The translations under genes and the position numbers were made by a program. Source: an uncultured Sphingomonadales bacterium (GTDB taxonomy: Bacteria; Pseudomonadota; Alphaproteobacteria; Sphingomonadales; Sphingomonadaceae). From it: 22,580 bases of DNA. The DNA lies in contig CAJBSR010000568.1 of NCBI GenBank assembly GCA_903958285.1, positions 1 through 22,580 on the forward strand. The letters are read 5' to 3'. Each line of letters begins with the position of its first letter. The first letter of the stretch is position 1. The notes beneath the pieces are model-generated. The model made no database searches. It saw only the letters and a program-made list of their open reading frames with translations, and had not been told where the DNA came from. Shown piece after piece: positions 8,703-16,061 of this stretch.

Positions 8703-9404
8703 ATGGCGCGGCGGGGTGTGCTTGGGCTGGTGTTCGCTGTGGCGTCGGGGGTTTTGCTATCGGCTTGCAAGCCGTCGAAACCGCCGAGCAGCACCTATCG
8801 GTTCAGAATGATTGTCGAGGTGGAAACACCGGAGGGGATCAAGAGCGGGTCGGGGGTGCTGGAAGCCCAAGGCTTGAGAACCAACAATCTGGATACGGGC
8901 GGTCAAGGGTCTCGCACGAAATTGGAAGGCGAAGCCGTCGCCGTCGATATCGCGCCGGGTAAGACACTGTTTGCGCTGTTGCGTATGGCGGGTGGCTCCA
9001 GTTCGGACGACAATCTTTCAATCATGTCGATGAAGGCGATGGACCCGGCGTACAAGAACGACAGGAAAGTCAGCGCGCAGCGGATTGTGTCAGGCGACGG
9101 CATCACCTCGCCAGCCGAGGTGCGGGCGGCGGATTATCCGCTGCTCGTCACCTTTGCCGATCCGGCCGATCCCACATCGGTGCAGCGCGTCGACCCCGCA
9201 AACCTTGCCGCCAGCTTCGGGCCGGGCGTCACCCTCAAACGCATCACCGTCGAGGTCACCAAAGACCCCGTCACCACGGGGATTGAGAAACGGTTGGGGT
9301 GGTTGCCGAAGGCTTACGAGATTCTCAAGGGAACCGGATTCAAGCCCGAGGGCATCCCAGTTGGCAACTTTGTCGGTCTGTTCTCCACGGAGCTCTCACG
9401 TTGA
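8703..9404 (+). CDS. Putative lipoprotein of unknown function
   Basis: A 233-residue exported protein with a lipoprotein signal: a basic start (MARR), a hydrophobic stretch and the lipobox LLSAC with the lipidated Cys at residue 22. A small mature domain follows (KPSKPPSSTYRFRMIVEVET), with alternating hydrophobics suggesting beta structure and no catalytic motif. I do not recognise a characterised family. The start is ATG 8703, with GGGA six bases upstream; in-frame ATGs at 8688 and 8628 are less well supported. The stop overlaps the TTG start of the next gene (TTGA at 9401-9404), so the two genes are probably translated as a pair. The gene lies between direct copies of a composite repeat. 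A role on the periplasmic face of a membrane is inferred only from the signal. Confidence 0.75.
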   Translation: MARRGVLGLVFAVASGVLLSACKPSKPPSSTYRFRMIVEVETPEGIKSGSGVLEAQGLRTNNLDTGGQGSRTKLEGEAVAVDIAPGKTLFALLRMAGGSSSDDNLSIMSMKAMDPAYKNDRKVSAQRIVSGDGITSPAEVRAADYPLLVTFADPADPTSVQRVDPANLAASFGPGVTLKRITVEVTKDPVTTGIEKRLGWLPKAYEILKGTGFKPEGIPVGNFVGLFSTELSR

Positions 9405-9634
9405 ACAAGGATCTTTTTCTCGCAATCCTAGCAATGGATTCCTACAACCGTGGTTACGGCGAGGGCGTGAGCGGGCTGAGCGAAAGCGGCCAGATAGGCG
9501 GCGCCACAATCCGCGAGTTCAAAGTCGGCGAGCAGGATGGCTGGGAAGCCGCCGGTTTTTACGCCATTGCCTATGACATGACGGGCGTTGCGGGCTTTGG
9601 CGCGGGGGAGAGGGTGATTTCATATCGGGGTTAG
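9401..9634 (+). pseudogene. N-terminal remnant of a lipase/hydrolase-like protein
   Basis: The frame starts at TTG 9401, overlapping the previous stop, with GGAG eight bases upstream, and encodes 77 residues. It resembles the start of class-3-lipase-like alpha/beta hydrolases: a DSYNRGYG segment, then GFYAIAYD, then a strand ending VISYRG. In that family the strand continues as YRGT and is followed later by the GxSxG nucleophile motif, which is absent here. The frame ends in TAG directly after YRG, about eight bases before a composite repeat begins at 9643. I infer that the gene was cut by repeat insertion or a repeat-linked rearrangement; no remaining part is recognisable downstream. A short functional protein cannot be excluded. 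Family recognition is from memory of the motif pattern. Confidence 0.6.
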
Positions 9635-9642
9635 GGCAACAC

Positions 9643-9731
9643 CCCTCCACCCGTCATCCTGAACTTGGTTCAGGATCCATTGGCATCAAGGCCGTCAGGT
9701 TCGCGCAGAGACGCAAAGGGCGCAGAGAGGG
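9643..9731 (+). repeat. Composite repeat, hairpin-plus-box block (direct copy 2)
   Basis: This matches 8342-8431 in the same orientation over about 90 bases with roughly six mismatches. It includes the perfect 9-bp hairpin at 9656-9676 and the box with CGCAGAGACGCAAAGGGCG. It begins eight bases after the stop of the truncated hydrolase gene. A run of ten G (9739-9748) follows it. Together with copy 1 it brackets the lipoprotein/hydrolase pair. Confidence 0.85.
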
Positions 9732-9772
9732 CTGAGGTGGGGGGGGGGCTTGTGCCCAGACTCTCCCTCCTC

Positions 9773-9889
9773 GTCATGCTGAACTTGTTTCAGCATAACC
9801 GGGTGGAGCCTCTTATCGCCTGATATGCGGTCACGGAGCCGTTATCCTGGAGCCGAAGGCGTGCAGAACACAAACAAGTTCAGGATGAC
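9773..9889. repeat. REPIN-like element, copy B (inverted relative to copy A, with 22-base insertion)
   Basis: The element is the reverse complement of 8465-8560 with few changes. The left terminus (9773-9799) matches exactly, and the interior has one deleted base and two or three substitutions. The right terminus carries 22 extra bases (9850-9871) inside its hairpin, between ATCCTG and AAACAAG. The insertion shortens that hairpin stem from eight to six pairs and enlarges its loop. This is why the element is 117 rather than 96 bases. Confidence 0.8.
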
Positions 9890-9910
9890 GATGGTGGGTT
9901 GGACGGTCGG

Positions 9911-10000
9911 AACTGCAAAAGCCCTCTCCGCGTCCTTTGCGTCTCTGCGCGAACCCATAAACTGCGGTGTTCATGGATGCTGAAACAAGGTCAGCATGAC
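9911..10000 (-). repeat. Composite repeat, box-plus-hairpin block (inverted copy)
   Basis: Bases 9911-9955 are the reverse complement of the box region around 8411-8440, with a few changes. Bases 9977-9997 form a hairpin (ATGCTGA/TCAGCAT) followed by GAC as in the other palindromes. Together with 9643-9731 it makes a large imperfect inverted repeat around the REPIN-like copy B. A degenerate trace of the box may continue at 10061-10078. The rest of the gap to 10110 shows no gene. Confidence 0.7.
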
Positions 10001-10110
10001 GAGGAGGGAGATGTGGTCAAGCCAACAGCGCGCGCCGCGCCGAAGCGACGTGAGAACTCGCTGCGCCCTCTGCGCGAATCCCTAAACTGGACTGCGACTC
10101 TAAAAAGACG

Positions 10111-10338
10111 TCAGTGCAAACTGACCAAGGTCGGAAAATCAAACGTGTCGCAGACCATGGCGGATAAGATCCGCAACACATCTGACACGAGAACGCTGCC
10201 GATCACGACGCACAAAACCAAGGCGACGGCGATGATCCCCATCACGAAATGCTTCATGTCGTCGGCCGAGCCAGCCGTGCTGGCCTGTTCTGACACAAGC
10301 CGCAGCTGTGCCACTTCCTCATTACGAAGGCGAACCAT
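10111..10338 (-). CDS. Small single-pass membrane protein, unknown
   Basis: A 75-residue product with a charged N-terminal segment (VRLRNEEVAQLRLVSEQ, possibly a short amphipathic helix). One strongly hydrophobic stretch follows, about residues 31-52 (FVMGIIAVALVLCVVIGSVL), typical of a single transmembrane helix. The start ATG 10338 has GAGAGGG seven bases upstream; an in-frame ATG at 10356 is possible. No family is recognised. The C-terminus borders the repeat island and may not be original. The gene is divergent from the secreted-protein unit that starts near 10544. It could be a chance frame, but the ribosome site and membrane pattern favour a real gene. Confidence 0.5.
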   Translation of the reverse strand: MVRLRNEEVAQLRLVSEQASTAGSADDMKHFVMGIIAVALVLCVVIGSVLVSDVLRILSAMVCDTFDFPTLVSLH

Positions 10339-10543
10339 CCCTGAGCCCTCTCCCATCTATCCCCCGGCCACCTTTGGTGGCTCTGGACTCAGAGACTGAT
10401 AACAATTGAGACGATCGTCAACAGCAATTTTATCCGGCAACAGAATGGTTTGCGTAAGAAACCCTTCTCCACGCTGCGCACCTGTATCGAATTGGGTCAG
10501 TCGCCTGCAATTCCATCGACATTGGCAGGAAATGCAGCCAAAT

Positions 10544-11626
10544 ATGCTGGATATGTTCAGACTGCGCCTTGTGACTCTTTTGGCTGCCGCCCTGATGGGG
10601 TCCGCTGCTTGGGCCAAAGGCGATGTGGCGGGGCATTATTATCTTCAAGGCGTCCGCGAGACAGGGTCAGAGTTGCTGCTGCGCCCGGATGGACGGTTTG
10701 ACTGGTACATCACTTATGGCGCTGTCGACCAGACTGCGCGCGGCACATGGACACGCACGGGCGATACGGTTGAACTGCGCGCCGAAGGGCCTGATCGCAG
10801 CGCGCCGTTGTTCCGGTTGGATGAACGGGGCGAATGGGATTCATCGACCGAACAGGCGCTGCTCGATGCCGCTTATGAACAGGCGCTGGCCGATGTTGAG
10901 AAGGCATGCCCCCTCCAACAGATCGCCATGGCGACCACGCCCCCGGCCATCGCACTTGGCACGCCCGATCTGCCCGCCTTAAAGGCAGAGGCCGAAGCCA
11001 GTCTGGCCAAAGCGAATGCCGCACGAGAGGCTGCTGAGCGGACAGTGGCGCTGGCCATAGGGAATCTTGGCGCGCCGGATGGCGAAGCGCGCCTCCAAAC
11101 TGCGCGTGATGCCATGACCAATTGGCAAATCGCACGCGCTGATGTGGACACAGCCTATCGCCGCGCAGACCTGCCTCCCCCCAGTCTGGACGAACCGCGG
11201 CTGCCTGCGGCCTGCACACCGCCGCCCGAAAGTCGCGTCGACACAGAACACCCAGAGCGGTGGAAGGGCGGCATTGTGATCTCCATTGCCGACCCGGAGA
11301 TGGGCATCGCCCCAAAGGGCATCAACGTGACGCTCACCTATGCCGACGGCACGACGGCAACCGCAAAGACGGCGCAACGGGGCTGGGCCATATTCCCGCG
11401 CCGCCCGGGCGTCACCGCAGGCCATGTCCTCATTGATCCTGATATCCTCCATGCAGGCAAGGCCGCGTTTGATTTTCCGCCCCTTGAAAAAGGGGTGCAG
11501 GCCTTTGCCATCGACGTGCGTCAGCTGATCGCGTCTCCGTTTGAAACCATGGACCTGCGTGTGGAGGGGGATGATCTCATCCCCGCTGACATGGGCCGAG
11601 GCCGTTATGTCCGGGAGGGTCGGTGA
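10544..11626 (+). CDS. Secreted multi-domain protein of unknown function
   Basis: About 360 residues with an N-terminal signal peptide (FRLRLVTLLAAALMGSAAWA, cleavage after AWA). The mature protein starts with a small beta-rich module (about residues 27-90; GHYYLQGVRETGSELLLRPDG, then RGTWTRTGDTVEL) that resembles lipocalin-like or 'does it deviate from template' folds only loosely. An Ala/Glu-rich helical section (about 140-215; KAEAEASLAKANAAREAAER) is likely a coiled coil. A C-terminal beta domain begins near IVISIADPEMGIAPKGINVT. The start is uncertain: ATGs at 10532, 10544 and 10553 are in frame and none has an ideal ribosome site. The stop abuts the ATG of the next secreted protein, so the two form one unit. 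The function is unknown; a periplasmic or extracellular place follows from the signal. Confidence 0.7.
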   Translation: MLDMFRLRLVTLLAAALMGSAAWAKGDVAGHYYLQGVRETGSELLLRPDGRFDWYITYGAVDQTARGTWTRTGDTVELRAEGPDRSAPLFRLDERGEWDSSTEQALLDAAYEQALADVEKACPLQQIAMATTPPAIALGTPDLPALKAEAEASLAKANAAREAAERTVALAIGNLGAPDGEARLQTARDAMTNWQIARADVDTAYRRADLPPPSLDEPRLPAACTPPPESRVDTEHPERWKGGIVISIADPEMGIAPKGINVTLTYADGTTATAKTAQRGWAIFPRRPGVTAGHVLIDPDILHAGKAAFDFPPLEKGVQAFAIDVRQLIASPFETMDLRVEGDDLIPADMGRGRYVREGR

Positions 11627-12235
11627 ATGAAGGCAGTGACGATAATCCTGTTATGCGCAGGCGCGGCGGGACTCTCCCCCGTCTTGGCGCAGGACGCGAC
11701 GGCACCCGCTTCGGACGCGGCGATTGAAGCAGCGGCGCAGGTTGAAGATGACGCTGAGGATGAATTTGATCCGTCCACATTGACGTTGGAGGACATCATC
11801 AGCTGCAAGATCGATGTGCCGCGGTACAACGGCTTTGTCTTTTGGTTCTATGACAATAAGGCCGCGCACAAGCATTACGGGCTCACGTCGATCAAAGGCG
11901 GCGGCAACCCGTTCCTGTCCGAATATCGATTGGCCAAGCCCATCACGGTGTTCGGCCAGACGACGAACCACATCGCCTTCACCAATTCCGGCCTGCTCGC
12001 GGTCCTCTCCGGCGTGACACCGAAAGAGATGGCCGAGCAACTGGACGTCCGCGATGGTGGGGACTTTATGGGCAAATATCTGGCCGAACGTGTCGTGTCT
12101 GCAGAGCGCATCGACGATGATGAGATCGACCTGCACGGCGTGAAGCGCATCACGATGAACGTCTCCACCGTCAGCACCCACTCGGACCGCGTGTTCGTTG
12201 GCTGCGGGTACCGGTTCCAGTTCGATAAGGACTAG
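11627..12235 (+). CDS. Secreted protein of unknown function, partner of preceding gene
   Basis: A 202-residue protein with a clear signal peptide (residues 1-22, LSPVLAQ end). An acidic, Ala-rich linker (about 23-50; VEDDAEDEFD) precedes a compact domain running to the C-terminus. Outside the signal peptide it has two cysteines, Cys60 (ISCKIDV) and Cys193 (VGCGYRF), which could form a disulfide that ties the domain ends. The domain has many aromatic residues (YNGFVFWFYD). No enzyme motif is seen and I do not recognise the family. The ATG follows the upstream stop directly (TGAATG) and has GGGAGGG seven bases before it, so translation is probably coupled. The Nramp-like gene downstream begins 63 bases on and may or may not be co-transcribed. 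Confidence 0.75.
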   Translation: MKAVTIILLCAGAAGLSPVLAQDATAPASDAAIEAAAQVEDDAEDEFDPSTLTLEDIISCKIDVPRYNGFVFWFYDNKAAHKHYGLTSIKGGGNPFLSEYRLAKPITVFGQTTNHIAFTNSGLLAVLSGVTPKEMAEQLDVRDGGDFMGKYLAERVVSAERIDDDEIDLHGVKRITMNVSTVSTHSDRVFVGCGYRFQFDKD

Positions 12236-12298
12236 GCACACCGCCCGACCCGAAACTGTTTGCTAGCCTCTCCTTACCAAGGGTGGCATCACTACGAC

Positions 12299-13573
12299 AT
12301 GCGGAAAGACACCACAGCACCCAAGGGGTTTCTTTCACGCCTCGGGCCGGGACTGATCACCGGCGCGGCAGATGATGACCCCTCCGGCATCGGCACGCAC
12401 AGCCAGGTCGGTGCCCAATTTGGCTATGGCCTCGCCTGGACCTTCCTCTTTTCGTTCCCGCTGATGGTGGTCATTCAGGAGGTGGCGGCGCAGATTGGCC
12501 GCGTCACCGGTCGCGGGATCGCCGCCAATGTCCGCCGCCATTATCCGCGCGGGCTGCTGTTCCTGATCGTCTCGCTGCTGCTGGTGGCCAATATCATCAA
12601 TCTGGGCGCGGATTTGAGCGCGATGGGTGCGGCGCTGCAACTGCTCATGGGCGGGAATGCGGCGCTCTACACGCTCGCCTTCGGCATTATCTGCGTCGTG
12701 CTGGAGGTGGTGATGCCCTATGCGCGCTATGCCAATATCCTCAAATGGTCGACGCTGTCGCTGTTTACCTATGTGGCCGTGGTGATGGTGGCCGGCGTGC
12801 CTTGGGGAGAAGCGCTGACCGCCCTCGTCGTGCCCGACATCGAATGGACACCGGCCTATGCGACCGCGCTGGTCGCCATTCTTGGCACGACGATCAGCCC
12901 CTATTTGTTTTTCTGGCAGGCGGGGCAGGAGATTGAGGAACAGCACCGGCATCATGCGCGACCGCTCTTTCAAACCCCGCGCACGGCCGGGCCGGAGCTC
13001 GAGCGCATCCGCGTGGATACCTTGACGGGCATGGCCTTCAGTTCGCTCATTTCGCTCGCCATCGTGTTTGCGACCGCCGCCACGCTGCACGCCAAAGGCA
13101 TCACCGATATCCAGACATCCTCGCAGGCAGCAGAAGCGCTGCGCCCCATTGCCGGTGACTTGGCCTTTGCCCTGTTCGCACTGGGCATAATCGGCACCGG
13201 CATGCTCGCCGTGCCGGTGCTCGCAGGGTCGGCCGCTTATGCCATTACCGAGATGATGGGCCGCACCGGCAGCCTTGCCTCCAAGCCCTTGCAGGCAAAA
13301 TTCTTTTATGGCGCGATTGCGGCCACAACCTTGGTGGGCGGGATGGTGAACATGGGCGGCCTTGATCCGGCCAAGGCGCTCTATTGGGCCGCTGTCGTCA
13401 ACGGGGTCCTCGCAGCACCGCTAATGGCCGTCATGATGCTCATCGTCCGCAATAAAAAGGCGATGGGGAAGCTGGTGCTCCCCCATCGTGCGACCCTTTG
13501 GGGTTGGGCTGCGACCGCCGTGATGGCAGCGGCGACCGCAATCTTCTTCTGGTTCCTGTTCGTCCCGGCCTGA
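12299..13573 (+). CDS. Nramp-family divalent cation transporter with non-canonical metal site
   Basis: A 424-residue integral membrane protein of the Nramp superfamily with about 11 hydrophobic helices. The TM1 motif is DPSG (residues 27-30) within GAADDDPSGIGTHSQ, where canonical MntH-type proteins have DPGN. The TM6 motif is GTTISPYLFFWQAGQE (196-211). At the place of the canonical MPH it has Ser-Pro-Tyr (200-202), so both the metal-binding Met and the His are absent. The protein probably moves divalent cations, but Mn2+/Fe2+ specificity should not be assumed. A hydrophilic insertion rich in His and Arg (EEQHRHHARP) lies after TM6. The start is ATG 12299; a TTG at 12260 in frame has no ribosome site. 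The gene converges with ahpF, with four bases between the stop codons. Confidence 0.85.
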   Translation: MRKDTTAPKGFLSRLGPGLITGAADDDPSGIGTHSQVGAQFGYGLAWTFLFSFPLMVVIQEVAAQIGRVTGRGIAANVRRHYPRGLLFLIVSLLLVANIINLGADLSAMGAALQLLMGGNAALYTLAFGIICVVLEVVMPYARYANILKWSTLSLFTYVAVVMVAGVPWGEALTALVVPDIEWTPAYATALVAILGTTISPYLFFWQAGQEIEEQHRHHARPLFQTPRTAGPELERIRVDTLTGMAFSSLISLAIVFATAATLHAKGITDIQTSSQAAEALRPIAGDLAFALFALGIIGTGMLAVPVLAGSAAYAITEMMGRTGSLASKPLQAKFFYGAIAATTLVGGMVNMGGLDPAKALYWAAVVNGVLAAPLMAVMMLIVRNKKAMGKLVLPHRATLWGWAATAVMAAATAIFFWFLFVPA

Positions 13574-13584
13574 TCAATCAGGCC
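13567..13584. terminator. Hairpin spanning two convergent stop codons
   Basis: GGCCTGAT (13567-13574) and ATCAGGCC (13577-13584) form a perfect 8-bp stem. The TGA of the Nramp-like gene lies in the left arm and the stop of ahpF (TCA on this strand) lies in the right arm. A bidirectional transcription end is plausible, but no T-run follows on either side. Confidence 0.4.
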
Positions 13585-15161
13585 GCGAGCGCTTCGGACT
13601 TTTCAGCAGGCAGGCGGATCATATAGTCAAACGCGGAGAGTGCCGCTTTTGATCCTTCACCCGACGCGATGATGATCTGCTTATACGGCACGGTCGTCAC
13701 GTCCCCTCCGGCGAACACACCGGGGATGTTGGTCGCGCCCTTGGCATCGATCTCAATCTCACCGCGCGGGCTGAGCGCCACGACATCCTTCAACCATTCC
13801 GTGTTCGGCACGAGGCCGATCTGAACGAAGATGCCTTCGAGCGGAATGTGGTGCAGTTCGTCGGTCGTCCGGTCCTTATAGCTGAGGCCCGTCACCTTCT
13901 CGCCATCGCCGCTCACTTCGGTCGAGAGCGCGGAGACGATCACGCGGACATTGGGCAGGCTGTGGAGCTTGCGCTGAAGCACCGCATCGGCACGCAACTG
14001 GCTATCGAACTCGATGAGCGTCACTTCTGCGACGATGCCGGCGAGATCGATGGCCGCTTCGACGCCGGAGTTACCGCCGCCGATGACCGCCACGCGCTTG
14101 CCCTTGTAGAGCGGGCCATCGCAGTGCGGGCAATAGGCCACGCCCCGATTGCGATACTCGTCTTCGCCGGGGACGCCCATCTGCCGCCAGCGGGCGCCGG
14201 TGGAGAGGATGAGCGTGCGGGCCTTCACATGCGCGCCGTTCGCCAGCACGACTTCGTGCAGGCCGCCTTCGCTGGCGGCGGGGATGAGCTTTTCAGCGCG
14301 CTGGAGGTTCATGACGTCGACATCATAGTCCTTCACATGCTGTTCGAGCTGCGCGACGAGCTTTGGCCCTTCGGTGTGCGAGACAGAGATGAAGTTCTCA
14401 ATGCCCATCGTGTCGAGCACCTGCCCGCCAAAGCGTTCGGCGACGATGCCGGTGTTGATGCCCTTGCGCGCGGCGTAGATGGCGGCCGCTGCGCCTGCGG
14501 GCCCACCGCCGACGATGAGCACGTCGAACGCGTCCTTGGCCGCGATCTTCGCCGCAGCCTTGGCTTCGGCGCCGGTGTCGAGCTTGGCGACAATCTGTTC
14601 CAGCTCCATCCGGCCCTGCCCGAAGACGTCTCCGTTCAGGAACACCATCGGGACGGCCATGACCTTGCGGTCCGTGACCTCATCCTGGAACAGCGCGCCG
14701 TCAATGGCCGTGTGCGAGATGCGCGGGTTGAGGACGGCCATCAGGTTCAGCGCCTGCACGACATCCGGGCAGTTCTGGCACGACAGCGAGAAATAGGTTT
14801 CAAAGGCATAGTCGCCATCAAGGTTGCGGACCTGCTCCAGCAATTCCTGCGCGGCCTTGGACGGATGACCGCCCACCTGCAGGAGGGCCAGCACCAGCGA
14901 GGTGAATTCATGCCCCAAGGGAATGCCGGCAAAGCGGACGCCAATGTCGGTGCCAACGCGGCGGATCATCATGCTTGGGCGGCGCTTGTCATCATCCTTG
15001 CGGACGGTTGTCACCTTGTCCGACAAAGCGGCAATCTCGGTCGCCAGCTCGTCCAGCTCGCGCGATTTGGGGCTGTCGTCCAGAGACATCACCAGCTCAA
15101 CCGGCTGCGTGATGTTCGCCATATAGGTTTGGAGCTGCTGCTTCAGATTTGCGTCAAGCAT
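13578..15161 (-). CDS. ahpF: Alkyl hydroperoxide reductase subunit F
   Basis: AhpF is the NADH-dependent flavoprotein that passes electrons through two redox-active disulfides to reduce oxidised AhpC. The 527 residues match the E. coli length (521). The N-terminal double thioredoxin-like domain carries CQNC at 128-131. The FAD site is GGGPAG at 218-223. The thioredoxin-reductase-like CPHC is at 344-347, the NADH motif GGGNSG at 361-366, and [11 protein letters not shown] near the C-terminus closes the FAD site. The start is ATG 15161, where homology begins; the frame runs back to 15332 only because it is open there. The ribosome site is weak (GGA about ten bases upstream). The gene lies 101 bases downstream of ahpC on the same strand, with two hairpins between. 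The product is cytosolic. Confidence 0.97.
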   Translation of the reverse strand: MLDANLKQQLQTYMANITQPVELVMSLDDSPKSRELDELATEIAALSDKVTTVRKDDDKRRPSMMIRRVGTDIGVRFAGIPLGHEFTSLVLALLQVGGHPSKAAQELLEQVRNLDGDYAFETYFSLSCQNCPDVVQALNLMAVLNPRISHTAIDGALFQDEVTDRKVMAVPMVFLNGDVFGQGRMELEQIVAKLDTGAEAKAAAKIAAKDAFDVLIVGGGPAGAAAAIYAARKGINTGIVAERFGGQVLDTMGIENFISVSHTEGPKLVAQLEQHVKDYDVDVMNLQRAEKLIPAASEGGLHEVVLANGAHVKARTLILSTGARWRQMGVPGEDEYRNRGVAYCPHCDGPLYKGKRVAVIGGGNSGVEAAIDLAGIVAEVTLIEFDSQLRADAVLQRKLHSLPNVRVIVSALSTEVSGDGEKVTGLSYKDRTTDELHHIPLEGIFVQIGLVPNTEWLKDVVALSPRGEIEIDAKGATNIPGVFAGGDVTTVPYKQIIIASGEGSKAALSAFDYMIRLPAEKSEALAA

Positions 15162-15183
15162 GGGGGTACATTCCAATTTGGGG

Positions 15184-15251
15184 TCCGGGACCAGCAAAAG
15201 GCTGGTCCCGGAATTTGGCTCCGCCCAAAAGCGGGGGAGGAGGGCGGAGCC
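15184..15251 (-). terminator. Two tandem hairpins between ahpC and ahpF
   Basis: Hairpin 1 is TCCGGGACCAGC/GCTGGTCCCGGA (15184-15195 and 15201-15212), a perfect 12-bp stem with a 5-base loop. Hairpin 2 is GGCTCCGCCC/GGGCGGAGCC (15217-15226 and 15242-15251), a perfect 10-bp stem with a 15-base loop. Neither is followed by a T-run on the ahpF side. They may be a partial terminator or mRNA-processing signal that makes ahpC exceed ahpF. Confidence 0.6.
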
Positions 15252-15262
15252 GGGGGTCTTGC

Positions 15263-15826
15263 TTAGATTTTGCCAACGAGGTCGAGCGAGGGAGCGAGCG
15301 TCTTTTCGCCTTCTTCCCACTTGGCCGGGCATACTTCACCCGGATGCGCTGCCACGTACTGTGCGGCCTTGATCTTGCGAACCAGTTCAACCGCGTTGCG
15401 GCCAACGCCTTCCGAGGTGATTTCCATCACCTGGATGATGCCCTGCGGGTCAACGACGAAGGTGCCACGGTCAGCCAGGCCGACGCCCGGACGCATCACG
15501 TCAAAGTTGTTGGTCACAACGCCCGACGGATCGCCGATCATCGTGTAGCGGATCTTGCCGATGGCAGGCGACGTGTCGGCCCATGCCTTGTGGCTGAAAT
15601 GCGTGTCGGTCGACACGCTGTAGATTTCGACGCCCATAGACTGGAAGTCGGCATAGTTGTCGGCGAGGTCTTCCAGCTCGGTCGGGCACACGAACGTGAA
15701 GTCCGCCGGGTAGAAGAAGAAGACCGACCATTTGCCCTTCACGTCGCCATCGGTGACGGTGATGAACTTGCCGTCCTTATAGGCTTGTGCGGTGAACGGC
15801 TTGATCTCGGTGTTGATGATCGCCAT
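15263..15826 (-). CDS. ahpC: Alkyl hydroperoxide reductase subunit C (2-Cys peroxiredoxin)
   Basis: AhpC reduces H2O2, organic peroxides and peroxynitrite in the cytosol and is recycled by AhpF. The 187 residues equal the E. coli AhpC length. The peroxidatic Cys47 lies in DFTFVCPTE and the resolving cysteine in GEVCPAKW near the C-terminus. The stretch [21 protein letters not shown] is typical of the AhpC/Prx1 group. ATG 15826 is preceded by AAGGA nine bases upstream. ahpF follows 101 bases downstream on the same strand. The upstream gap (15827-16061) is shared with a divergent phosphatase gene and contains an imperfect palindrome at 15855-15886 that could be an operator. No match to the standard OxyR spacing was seen. 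Confidence 0.97.
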   Translation of the reverse strand: MAIINTEIKPFTAQAYKDGKFITVTDGDVKGKWSVFFFYPADFTFVCPTELEDLADNYADFQSMGVEIYSVSTDTHFSHKAWADTSPAIGKIRYTMIGDPSGVVTNNFDVMRPGVGLADRGTFVVDPQGIIQVMEITSEGVGRNAVELVRKIKAAQYVAAHPGEVCPAKWEEGEKTLAPSLDLVGKI

Positions 15827-15854
15827 CGGAAATTGTCCTTATTTTGGTGTCGAG

Positions 15855-15886
15855 GATAGGGCGGCACGGATGCCGTGGAGCCTATC
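15855..15886. promoter_or_regulatory. Imperfect palindrome upstream of ahpC (candidate operator)
   Basis: GATAGG (15855-15860) and CCTATC (15881-15886) are outer arms. CACGG and CCGTG (15865-15869 and 15873-15877) are inner arms centred on ATG. The site ends 29 bases before the ahpC start and would fall in the leader or core promoter. A peroxide-responsive regulator is the natural guess, but the spacing differs from the ATAG-N7-CTAT pattern of OxyR. Confidence 0.4.
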
Positions 15887-16061
15887 TACCCTGCCGACTC
15901 GCTCAAGGCCAATTGGATTGTCCGCTCTCTATGATCGACTTACTCGATTATTAAATTCCATGAGAGTGAACCGTTCGTTTAATCGTCCGAACGTCATTCT
16001 GGCGAAATGCGCAGCAGATATTTGCGGTGGCATATTTTGGCGCCGGAGGTAGACGAGCCGC

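Noticed and set aside
8381..8962. Open frames crossing the repeat island (also 8354-8593 minus and 9899-10399 plus)
   Set aside because: Their peptides (LNLFQ, KQVQDDE and similar) are translations of the palindromic repeats, and no ribosome sites or domains support them.
8342..10000. A CRISPR array or insertion sequence
   Set aside because: Repeats are few, differ in orientation, have no regular spacers, and there is no cas or transposase gene. They fit small palindromic elements better.
10410..10419. The perfect palindrome GACGATCGTC in the divergent gap before the secreted-protein unit
   Set aside because: Ten bases with no second site or clear promoter nearby; a chance occurrence is likely.
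13848..15266. A 472-codon open frame on the plus strand opposite ahpF
   Set aside because: It is a mirror of ahpF caused by GC-biased codon use. The product has no recognisable domain, while ahpF is intact on the other strand.
15855..15886. OxyR binding site upstream of ahpC
   Set aside because: ATAG and CTAT tetranucleotides exist, but their spacing does not follow the ATAG-N7-CTAT-N7-ATAG-N7-CTAT layout.
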